From NCBI GenBank assembly GCA_910578105.1, contig CAJTPD010000002.1, forward strand, positions 427,245 through 491,244: a DNA stretch of 64,000 nucleotides, given 5' to 3'. Source of the stretch: an uncultured Odoribacter sp. Its GTDB lineage: Bacteria > Bacteroidota > Bacteroidia > Bacteroidales > Marinifilaceae. How positions within the stretch are numbered: the stretch's first letter is position 1; the number at the start of each line of letters is the position of its first letter. The position numbers and the translations under genes are program-made. The notes under the pieces were generated by a model. It saw only the letters and a program-made list of their open reading frames with translations. It was not told the DNA's origin and did not search any database. Below are positions 57,308 to 64,000 of the stretch, in pieces.

Positions 57308-60300
57308 ATGAAAAAAAATCGTATCCTTTTGCTGGGCCTATGGATTATTTTTTTCTGGTCCGGGGTGTGGGGACAGCAAACAGAAAAGCTGATTACCCTG
57401 AAAATGGAGGATGTGTCTATTTTGGATGCATTGAAGGAAATCAATCGACTTGGTGATAACTGTGTGAGTTTTAAGCGAGAGGAGATTGAAAAAGAAAAGA
57501 AAAAAGTCAGCCTGGAGTTGAAAATTGTCCGGTTGCGGGTTGCAGTAGATTCGGTATTGGCTGGAACACAACTGAGGGCTCTCGTGAGGGAGAACGAGAT
57601 CTTGGTTGTGCCTCATCAGGTGACATCTGATGTCGTTTCTTTGGTTGTGCGTGGCAAAGTGCTGGATAAAAGCAAGAAACCTTTGCCGGGGGTGACTGTT
57701 AGGCTGGATGGTACGATGCTGGGGGGAGCTACCGACCGGAACGGGGAATTTGTAATGAACTTGCCTGTAACCGATGGTACATTGATTTTTTCATTTGTCG
57801 GTTATGAAGTTTGCAAACAGCATTTTCATAAAAATCAGCCTTTTATAGTGGTTACCCTCAAAGAGTCGGTGTCTGAACTGGACGAAGTGAAGGTTGTCGG
57901 TTACGGAATCACTACCCGCAGAGAGATGACAGGAGCGGTGTCTACCGTAAAAGGTGAAGAGCTGGAGGGCATACCGTCGCCCAATATTGCAACCTTATTG
58001 CAAGGGCGGGTGGCCGGAATGGATATTACGAATATTTCCGGAGCTCCCGGAGGGGGAGGAACAGCTATTACTATCCGGGGGTATAATTCGCTGGACATTG
58101 AGCTGGAAAGGCGTTTTTCCAATCCGTTGTGGGTGGTGGACGGAGTACCCTTGAACTCGTTTACTTCGCCGGTGACCGGAACCAACCTGTTGGCCGATAT
58201 TAATCCGGATATGATAGAATCCATTGAAGTGCTGAAAGATGCTTCTTCAGCCTCCATATACGGTTCCCGGGCTGCTAACGGAGTAATTATTGTTACAACC
58301 AAAAAAGGACGTCAAAACCAAAAAACATCTTTGTCAGTAAATGTTTCGCAGAGTTGGAGTATACTGCCGAAACTACCCACTCTCATGACCGGGCGTTATG
58401 AAAGGGATTTTCGTCTCCGGGCATTAAAAAATGAGTTGATCGCTTACCTCAATATGGAGACGCTGCGTTACAAATATCCGGAAACCTGGGAAGAAAATTA
58501 TTTACATCCCGGGGGAACGCTCGATGGGTTAATGCATCCTGTGCCTTCGACTTCGAACGGACTTTTCTTTCAGGATAGTTTGAATCCTTTTTATAACAAC
58601 TCTACCAATTTTTTCCCGATGTATTATCATAAAGGGAAAGTGACGAATGCTAATATTCAGTCGTATGGAGGGTCGGAAAATATAGCTTATAGTCTGGGGC
58701 TGGGTTATTACAATGAATCTGGTATATTGAAAGGAAGCGGTTTTAACCGGATTGACCTGAATTCCAGCCTGAATATTATTCCAGTGAATAAACTGACGGC
58801 GGATTTGCGTTTGAATGCTTCTTTGTCCAACCGGAAACAAGGTTACGGTTCCTTTAATCCGGGGTTTCAGAGTACGCCTCTTCTCGGTGTCGTTCCCGGC
58901 GACCCTTTCCACCTCAGTTCTTTGTACCCGGGTGAAGGCTCTGCCGTGTGGGATTATATCGTCGATCAGATGAAAAATATCAAAGAGAAGAACCGTTCCG
59001 TCCGTCTGCGTACCAATTTCAAATTGGGCTACGACATTCTGAAAGGTTTGAATTTATCGACTTCGCTGGCGGCTGATTATTCGCTGAACCGGCGTAACGG
59101 TTTCACGCCTTCTTATCTGATGAATACCAACCGCTCGATGAGCGTCGGAGAAACAGGAATCACTCTGATGGTGTTGAACGAAAATTTGCTGACTTATAAA
59201 ACTACGATTCAAGAAACTCATCACTTCAGTGCCGTGGCCGGTTTTTCCTATCAGTACGACCAGGCTGAATACAACGGCGGTAGCGGCGAAAATTCGCCCA
59301 GTGACCAGATTTATTATGTACGTCCCGGATTTCCGGATTTAGGCGATCAGCAGTTGACACCTTCGCTTACGCGCAAGATTGCCTTGCAACATTATCTTTC
59401 AGATATGACAGAAGAAGTCTTGATTTCCTGGTTCGCCCGAATGGAATACAACTACAAAAAAAAGTATTTATTTTCGGCCAGTCTCCGGCGCGACGGGAGT
59501 TCCACTTTCGGCGAGCATAAAAAATGGGGGACCTTCCCTTCGGTAGCTGCTGCCTGGACTTTTACCGAAGAAAATTTCCTGAAGAATATTGCGGAATGGT
59601 TTAATTTCGGTAAAATCCGTGCCAGTTGGGGACGTTCCGGCAAGCATTTTGAATCTTCGTATCTGGCTTTGGGAATTATGCAGAACGGTGCGCCTTTCGA
59701 GGGAAACAGTACACTGGAACCTTCCTGGTCTTTGGGGGCCTATAATCAGGATCTGACTTGGGAGGAAACCGACCAATACGATTTCGGGCTCGACCTGGAT
59801 TTTTTCAACTACCGTTTGGGAGTTACCTTGGATTATTATTACCGTTACACGGATAAGTTGCTATTCCCGGTTTCTTTGCCTGGTGAGCATAACGGATACG
59901 GCTCGCAATGGCAGAATGCGGCGGCTATTTCGAACGAAGGAGTGGAATTATTGATCAAATACGATATTTTCAGAAAGCCGGACTTTTCGTGGCGGTTGTC
60001 CATCAATGGAGCGAAAGTCTGGAACCGCTACGAGAAATCGTATAATCACAAAGACAATTCCCGGGGAATTATCGGGAAAGCGTTGAACGGAATATACGGT
60101 TATCGTACTGCCGGTTATATCAACAGTCAGGACGAAGTACCGATTGTATACAATAATGTCGGCATGAGTGCGCCCATGGGAGGAATTCAGTATTATAAGC
60201 CCGGTGATCTGAAATATGTGGACATAAACGGCGACGGATCTATCGGTACGGGCGACCGTGTTTACCTGGGAAGTGCGCTGCCCGAAATCAGCGGAGGTAT

Positions 60301-60796
60301 TGTCAGTGAATTGAAATGGAAAGGTTTCGACCTGAATGTCTCACTGGCTTATCAGTTGGGACGTCACATTTACAATACCCTCCCCGGAAGCTCTATCATC
60401 CCCAATTACAATGGATTGGAACATCCGCTCCTGATGGATGTCCGTGACGTGACGTTTTGGGAGAAGCCGGGCGACAATACCGATTATGCCAAACTGCAGG
60501 CTGATAGCCGGATGCAGTTTTTCCCCAGCGAAACGGCAGTGATTGACCGTTATGTGGAAAAAGTCAATTGGTTGAAGTTGAAAACGGCTACTTTGGGGTA
60601 TAATTTACCCCGTTCTCTCCTCCGGAATTGGAAAATTGAGCAATTGCGCTTTTTTGTCAGCGGGGAAAATTTACTGACTTTTTCGAACTATTCGGGCATC
60701 GATCCGGAGATTGTCGATATCCGCACGGGTATAGACAGTGGGCGGAATTATCCCTTGGCCCGTAAATTTACTGTCGGTTTAACCCTTAAATTTTGA
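57308..60796 (+). CDS. SusC/RagA family TonB-dependent receptor (second locus)
   Basis: The 1162-residue receptor has a signal peptide (to about residue 22, SGVWGQ), STN domain (about 25-100; ITLKMEDVSILDALKEIN), CarboxypepD_reg domain (about 112-195; VRGKVLDKSKKPLPGVTVRL), TonB-box-like SELDEVKVVGYG, plug (about 205-335; SIEVLKDASSASIYGSRAAN, then GVIIVTTKKG) and a large barrel ending VGLTLKF. It imports the locus substrate and signals to FecR through STN. Base composition changes within the gene: three hand-counted 60-base lines give 38% GC at 57421, 43% at 58441 and 55% at 59881. SusD follows after 3 bases. Confidence 0.96.
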   Translation: MKKNRILLLGLWIIFFWSGVWGQQTEKLITLKMEDVSILDALKEINRLGDNCVSFKREEIEKEKKKVSLELKIVRLRVAVDSVLAGTQLRALVRENEILVVPHQVTSDVVSLVVRGKVLDKSKKPLPGVTVRLDGTMLGGATDRNGEFVMNLPVTDGTLIFSFVGYEVCKQHFHKNQPFIVVTLKESVSELDEVKVVGYGITTRREMTGAVSTVKGEELEGIPSPNIATLLQGRVAGMDITNISGAPGGGGTAITIRGYNSLDIELERRFSNPLWVVDGVPLNSFTSPVTGTNLLADINPDMIESIEVLKDASSASIYGSRAANGVIIVTTKKGRQNQKTSLSVNVSQSWSILPKLPTLMTGRYERDFRLRALKNELIAYLNMETLRYKYPETWEENYLHPGGTLDGLMHPVPSTSNGLFFQDSLNPFYNNSTNFFPMYYHKGKVTNANIQSYGGSENIAYSLGLGYYNESGILKGSGFNRIDLNSSLNIIPVNKLTADLRLNASLSNRKQGYGSFNPGFQSTPLLGVVPGDPFHLSSLYPGEGSAVWDYIVDQMKNIKEKNRSVRLRTNFKLGYDILKGLNLSTSLAADYSLNRRNGFTPSYLMNTNRSMSVGETGITLMVLNENLLTYKTTIQETHHFSAVAGFSYQYDQAEYNGGSGENSPSDQIYYVRPGFPDLGDQQLTPSLTRKIALQHYLSDMTEEVLISWFARMEYNYKKKYLFSASLRRDGSSTFGEHKKWGTFPSVAAAWTFTEENFLKNIAEWFNFGKIRASWGRSGKHFESSYLALGIMQNGAPFEGNSTLEPSWSLGAYNQDLTWEETDQYDFGLDLDFFNYRLGVTLDYYYRYTDKLLFPVSLPGEHNGYGSQWQNAAAISNEGVELLIKYDIFRKPDFSWRLSINGAKVWNRYEKSYNHKDNSRGIIGKALNGIYGYRTAGYINSQDEVPIVYNNVGMSAPMGGIQYYKPGDLKYVDINGDGSIGTGDRVYLGSALPEISGGIVSELKWKGFDLNVSLAYQLGRHIYNTLPGSSIIPNYNGLEHPLLMDVRDVTFWEKPGDNTDYAKLQADSRMQFFPSETAVIDRYVEKVNWLKLKTATLGYNLPRSLLRNWKIEQLRFFVSGENLLTFSNYSGIDPEIVDIRTGIDSGRNYPLARKFTVGLTLKF

Positions 60797-60799
60797 ATT

Positions 60800-62326
60800 A
60801 TGAAATCTGGAATCATATTATTGATGTTGCTGTTTTGTTTCGGATGTACTGATTTGTTGCGAGTAGAACCGGAGAACAGCTTGACTTTCGGTAATATCAC
60901 CGAAGAAAAAGATATAGAAGCCTTGACTTATGGTGTAGGGGCCGGAGTCAGGGAGATGGTATGCTGGAATGCCTTATTGCAGGTAGAAAAAGGAGCTTAT
61001 GCTGACGAGGTGGACGAGTCGCGTCGCGGGGCGCGGATGCTGGAACTGGAAGCCGGTACGGCGGATTTGTGGGAACCTTGGTATCAGGTCATTATGGGAG
61101 CCCAGAATGTATTGGATTATGTGGATGTTGTCGATATGTCGGGAGAGAGAAGAGATTTTTATAAAGGACAGGCTTATTTTTTCAAAGCTTTAGCCTATTT
61201 TGATTTGGTGCGCCGTTGGGGAGATTGTATTTTGCAAAAAGGCGGAATCAGTTGGGAACCTGTAGCGAAAACGCCCTGGCCTTTGGTTTGCGATTTTGCC
61301 ATCGAAATGGCAGAACAGGCTGCCGGGTTATTGCCTCCCCACGATAAGCTCACTGATTGTAACGGCAATGCGATTTTCTCGAAATCCACTCCTTGTCAGG
61401 GGGCGGCTTATGCTTTGCTGGCGCATCTGTGTGCCTGGAAAGCTGGTGGCAAATATTTTGCTGCTGCTGCCGACCGGAATTACGATGAAAAAAAATTGTG
61501 GGAAAAGGCGGAACAAGCCTGTACCAAGGTAATCGATTCGCCGCTTTACGGTTTGGTGAGCACACCGGAGGAAGTTTGTGCTTCGGTATTGGTCGGAAAT
61601 AGCAAAGAGGGCGTGTACGAAACCGTGATGAAGGATTACTATAATGAGGTGGGGAAACGGGTATTCTCATTGGGTACGAATTATGTTGGTTATCCGGTAC
61701 GTCCCGAATATACTCCGGGTATTGTGCAAGACTTTACTTTCCGTATTTTTACCGCTTCTGTCCGTAAAATGTTTCCTGGTGCAGATACCCGGAAATATGC
61801 CTGGTTTTACGATTTGGACGGAATGGATACCCTGGATAAGGGAATCACCGGTGGCTTCGCCTATCCTTACAAGGAGAGGAGTGTGAATGTTACGGTGACG
61901 GGTTCTAAAAAGAAATTTGCTTCCTTCAATGCCAACCGGGTCTGGTGGCGTCTGGCTGACATCTATTTGCTGAGAGCCGAATGCCGGGTGCATTTGGGCG
62001 GTGATAAACTGGAAGGTGCCGTTAACGACTTGAATGTCATACGTCGCAGGGCGAATGCTGGTCTTTATCAGGTTATTGAAGATAACGGTGATTTGCAGAT
62101 GACCGTTTTCCGCGAACGGGAAAAAGAATTATTGATGGAGGGGCATCGTTATTATGACATCATCCGTAACGGTTTGGATTATGTGCGCACTTTCCTGGAG
62201 GGAGGCTATCGCACTGCCACTCAGCAGGATTATATTGACGGTGCGTTTTTTCTGATGAATAAAAGCGTTGACTTTAAGGAAAATCCTTTGATGCGGCAAA
62301 ATCTTTATTGGTTAAAAAGACAGTAA
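60800..62326 (+). CDS. RagB/SusD family nutrient-binding lipoprotein (second locus)
   Basis: The 508-residue SusD-like lipoprotein (MKSGIILLMLLFCFGCTDLL, lipobox Cys16) has the family blocks GQAYFFKALAYFDLVRRWGD in the N-terminal helices, RVWWRLADIYLLRAECRVHL near the end, and FREREKELLMEGHRYYDIIR, the SusD C-terminal hallmark. It sits at the cell surface over the SusC pore. The gene starts 3 bases after susC, so the pair is tightly coupled. The substrate is unknown; no glycosidase, lyase or peptidase is in this locus. Confidence 0.95.
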   Translation: MKSGIILLMLLFCFGCTDLLRVEPENSLTFGNITEEKDIEALTYGVGAGVREMVCWNALLQVEKGAYADEVDESRRGARMLELEAGTADLWEPWYQVIMGAQNVLDYVDVVDMSGERRDFYKGQAYFFKALAYFDLVRRWGDCILQKGGISWEPVAKTPWPLVCDFAIEMAEQAAGLLPPHDKLTDCNGNAIFSKSTPCQGAAYALLAHLCAWKAGGKYFAAAADRNYDEKKLWEKAEQACTKVIDSPLYGLVSTPEEVCASVLVGNSKEGVYETVMKDYYNEVGKRVFSLGTNYVGYPVRPEYTPGIVQDFTFRIFTASVRKMFPGADTRKYAWFYDLDGMDTLDKGITGGFAYPYKERSVNVTVTGSKKKFASFNANRVWWRLADIYLLRAECRVHLGGDKLEGAVNDLNVIRRRANAGLYQVIEDNGDLQMTVFREREKELLMEGHRYYDIIRNGLDYVRTFLEGGYRTATQQDYIDGAFFLMNKSVDFKENPLMRQNLYWLKRQ

Positions 62327-62337
62327 TATATATGATT

Positions 62338-62985
62338 ATGAAAAAGATTTTTATCAGTTTGAGTATAGGGATGATTTGCCTGGCTTGTACGACAAGGCAG
62401 GAAATCATTGACGGTGGTGTTTGTTCTCCGTATTTTGACGGGTCGGTTATGGAATATTTGCGTTCCAATACAGAACAATGGGGATATACAGTACAAATGA
62501 TCGAACGCGCAGGTTTGACCGCTCTGTTTGAGGGAGATGTGGATACCGTTCAGCAAATGACTTTTTTCGCTCCGCCTTCCTTTGCAGTTTTCCGTTATCT
62601 GATGGATTGTAAATATGACGGGACATCGGACCAAAGGTATGAGTGTATTGAGGACTTGCCAGTGGAATTGTGCCGGGAACTGATCCTGAGACATGTTGTG
62701 ACAGGAAAATATCTGAAAGCGGATATTGGGTTCCGGAATATGGACTATGGTATATATGCTCCCGAACAGGACGGGGGGACGGCCTTTACTTGTATCGGAG
62801 GAAACCGGGTGGTTGCTTATCTGGAAAGAAATTCCTACAAAGGAGTGCCGGGTGCCGGGGCGATAGAGATGTTTCTGTATTCCTACACTGTAGGAAAAAT
62901 GATTCCGTTGGCCACTCCCGACATACAGCCCCGCAACGGAGTGGTACACGCTTTGAATTACGGTTATGATTTTGGAAAAATTTAA
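62338..62985 (+). CDS. Fasciclin (FAS1)-like lipoprotein
   Basis: I use the ATG at 62338 (MKKIFISLSIGMICLACTTR, lipobox Cys17), 11 bases after the susD stop; in-frame codons from 62308 overlap susD. The 215-residue protein resembles a single FAS1 domain: H1-like TFFAPPSFAVFRYLMDCKYD, H2-like ELILRHVVTGKY, and the final NGVVHALNYGYDF. FAS1 domains mediate adhesion and occur as accessory lipoproteins in Bacteroidota SusC/SusD loci. It is probably surface-exposed and may add a second ligand-binding module. The match is from motif shape, so alternatives remain. Confidence 0.7.
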   Translation: MKKIFISLSIGMICLACTTRQEIIDGGVCSPYFDGSVMEYLRSNTEQWGYTVQMIERAGLTALFEGDVDTVQQMTFFAPPSFAVFRYLMDCKYDGTSDQRYECIEDLPVELCRELILRHVVTGKYLKADIGFRNMDYGIYAPEQDGGTAFTCIGGNRVVAYLERNSYKGVPGAGAIEMFLYSYTVGKMIPLATPDIQPRNGVVHALNYGYDFGKI

Positions 62986-62996
62986 ATGGTGAATGT

Positions 62997-63515
62997 ATGA
63001 AAACGATAATGATACTGACTGCCGGATTATGGCTGATACTCAGTGCTTGCCAGGATATTACTCCCGGTTATCTGCAGACGGAATATGCAGGCTATACTCT
63101 GGATTCGATGGTTGTGAAAAAAGTGCTTGATCTGACTCCTCCACAACCCAATCCAACTTTTGAAATATATGTAAACAATTACGGATATACGCCTGAAAAA
63201 TGTGTGCAAAACGGGATTTATCCCACGATAGGCGGAGAGGAATATAAACGCGACCGTTACGGATGGCCCTGGACCAGTACACCCATCGAAGGGGTGGAGG
63301 GTACCCGTCCGATATTTGTGAATATCAAAGATATTACGACCGACACCGGGGATGCCGGAAAAATGTGGGAGGTGCTGCAAGTCAGCGGGGATGGAACCTT
63401 TACCATGCCGGTATACAGTGATGTGCCGGTGGGCCGCTACCGGATATCCCTGACTTTTACTAATGAAGGGTATACCCAGGATGTGAACGACGTTTTTACG
63501 GTGATTGTAAAATAA
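62997..63515 (+). CDS. Small lipoprotein of the second SusC/SusD locus
   Basis: The 172-residue lipoprotein (MKTIMILTAGLWLILSACQD, lipobox Cys18) is predicted to be mostly beta-strand, with LDSMVVKKVLDLTPPQPNPT early and GRYRISLTFTNEGYTQDVND near the end, like a single Ig-type sandwich. No family was recognised. It is the last gene of the locus, 11 bases after the FAS1-like gene and 37 bases before a terminator, so it should be made together with SusC/SusD and probably forms part of the surface complex. Confidence 0.75.
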   Translation: MKTIMILTAGLWLILSACQDITPGYLQTEYAGYTLDSMVVKKVLDLTPPQPNPTFEIYVNNYGYTPEKCVQNGIYPTIGGEEYKRDRYGWPWTSTPIEGVEGTRPIFVNIKDITTDTGDAGKMWEVLQVSGDGTFTMPVYSDVPVGRYRISLTFTNEGYTQDVNDVFTVIVK

Positions 63516-63552
63516 CATATCCTGAAATTAGGGTGTATGATGAAAATAAAAG

Positions 63553-63586
63553 AGCCAGGTAACTTTTATCCGGTTGCCTGGCTTTT
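63553..63586 (+). terminator. Terminator of the second SusC/SusD locus
   Basis: AGCCAGGTAAC pairs with GTTGCCTGGCT (one G-T pair), loop of about 9 bases, followed by TTTT. It lies 37 bases after the last lipoprotein stop. Confidence 0.8.
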
Positions 63587-63744
63587 GAATAGTTTTACAT
63601 TAAAGGACGGATGTTAGCTGTTGTTAACGAAACTCCGGCATATGTAAAATTTTAATAATTACTGCTTTTTGTGTTCAACTTTTGTTGCAGTGCTTCTATT
63701 TTTTTGCCATAAAGTATTACAAACTAATATTCAGCTAATTATGG

Positions 63745-63866
63745 AAAAAACGGAAAAACCGACCCCTTAAAAACGGATGAAGGTGACCCTTGGAAAACGG
63801 TCCAAACCGTCCCCAGAAAAACGGAAGAAATTGACCACCTGAAAACGCTTCAAATTGCCCCCCCCC
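63745..63866 (+). repeat. Five imperfect ~24-base direct repeats at the IS21 end
   Basis: Each unit starts AAAAACGG or a close variant and ends in a (T/C)GACC- or GTCCCC-like block: near 63745, 63769, 63794, 63817 and 63842. IS21-family ends carry such multiple transposase-binding repeats. The last unit runs into a C-tract (about 63858-63866). Confidence 0.65.
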
Positions 63867-63948
63867 TCGTAGGAGCCTAAAAAGTTGTTTGTTCGCTGGG
63901 TTAAAAAAGATTTAGTTAGTGTCAAATTTCTAATTAAATCAGGAGACT

Positions 63949-64000
63949 ATGTCCAATAATCCCATTAAAATGAACAAATTGAGAACGATAATCCGTTTGT
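63949..64000 (+). CDS. istA: IS21-family transposase IstA, first 17 codons
   Basis: The ATG at 63949, with AGGAGA just upstream, opens MSNNPIKMNKLRTIIRL and runs off the window end. This N-terminus (KMNKLRTIIRL, the start of a helix-turn-helix) matches what I know of Bacteroidota IS21 IstA proteins, which normally exceed 400 residues and are followed by the helper ATPase IstB. Only this fragment can be seen, so whether the transposase is intact is unknown. The identification rests on the N-terminus plus the repeat block upstream. Confidence 0.7.
   Translation, partial: MSNNPIKMNKLRTIIRL

Larger units (their letters stand above)
63742..64000 (+). mobile_element. Left end of an IS21-family insertion sequence (truncated by window)
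   Basis: A block of iterated sequence (63745-63866) is followed by an 80-base AT-rich leader, a good ribosome site and an ORF start typical of IS21-type istA. The exact left tip is uncertain: it lies at or shortly before 63745. The right end is outside the window. The element inserted about 155 bases past the terminator of the SusC/SusD locus and interrupts no visible gene. Confidence 0.75.

Noticed and set aside
63745..63866. The iterated ~24-base units as a CRISPR array
   Set aside because: Units are imperfect, directly adjacent and without unique spacers, and they precede an istA start; they fit IS21 transposase sites.

Overview
The window looks like the chromosome of an anaerobic gut member of the Bacteroidota (order Bacteroidales; the mix of genes would fit the Odoribacter/Butyricimonas group, but that is inference). 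Reasons: Bacteroidota-type promoters (TTTG about 19 bases upstream of TAnnTTTG) before many genes, weak Shine-Dalgarno sites, two SusC/SusD outer-membrane transport loci with ECF sigma/FecR pairs, an S46 dipeptidyl-peptidase, BACON and FISUMP domains, many lipoproteins, and an orphan HydE typical of a hydrogen-metabolising anaerobe.

Layout. 1-18,100 is a mostly housekeeping core: a truncated secreted protein, a membrane-anchored TPR protein, recF with a DciA-like gene, a fused acyltransferase probably making aminolipids, a LysE exporter, hydE, two large envelope proteins, rsmI, twin tRNA-Glu genes leading into rpsT, radC, grpE-dnaJ, inorganic pyrophosphatase and yifB. 18,140-20,125 holds lpxH and a thioredoxin-fold lipoprotein without its redox cysteines. 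20,377-26,377 is an amino-sugar operon on the minus strand (ROK repressor, MFS permease, YhcH, NagB fused to a PIG-L deacetylase, nucleotidyltransferase) closed by a strong hairpin. 26,563-31,183 has rlmN, an S46 peptidase and ilvE.

31,223-43,618 is a minus-strand SusC/SusD locus aimed, from its content, at protein or glycoprotein: FecR, SusC, SusD, a lipoprotein resembling degenerate SusD-linked metallopeptidases, a FISUMP lipoprotein, a double-thioredoxin protein and a BACON-M64 metallopeptidase. The ECF sigma gene lies at the far end, behind a terminator and under its own housekeeping promoter. 43,806-44,948 is a DUF4252 protein with a tail resembling TonB-receptor plug motifs. 45,331-50,979 is a complete RND efflux operon, followed by an ABC-F ATPase and an outer-membrane barrel protein.

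53,444-55,366 looks like acquired accessory DNA: a 620-base non-coding stretch with a tRNA-3'-end-like piece, then an AAA/DUF4143 ATPase with a PD-(D/E)XK tail. 55,422-63,515 is a second, plus-strand ECF/FecR/SusC/SusD locus with a fasciclin-like lipoprotein and a small lipoprotein. It carries conspicuous RNA hairpins at the sigma-fecR and fecR-susC junctions, one of which ends on the base before the fecR start codon. The window ends inside an IS21-family element, with five iterated terminal repeats and the first codons of istA.

Nothing here is clearly a wholly new system. The best leads are the hairpin-controlled ECF/FecR/SusC locus, the M64 locus with its detached sigma factor, the DUF4252-plug-like protein, the S46 peptidase with Gly at its specificity position, and the hairpin in front of dnaJ.
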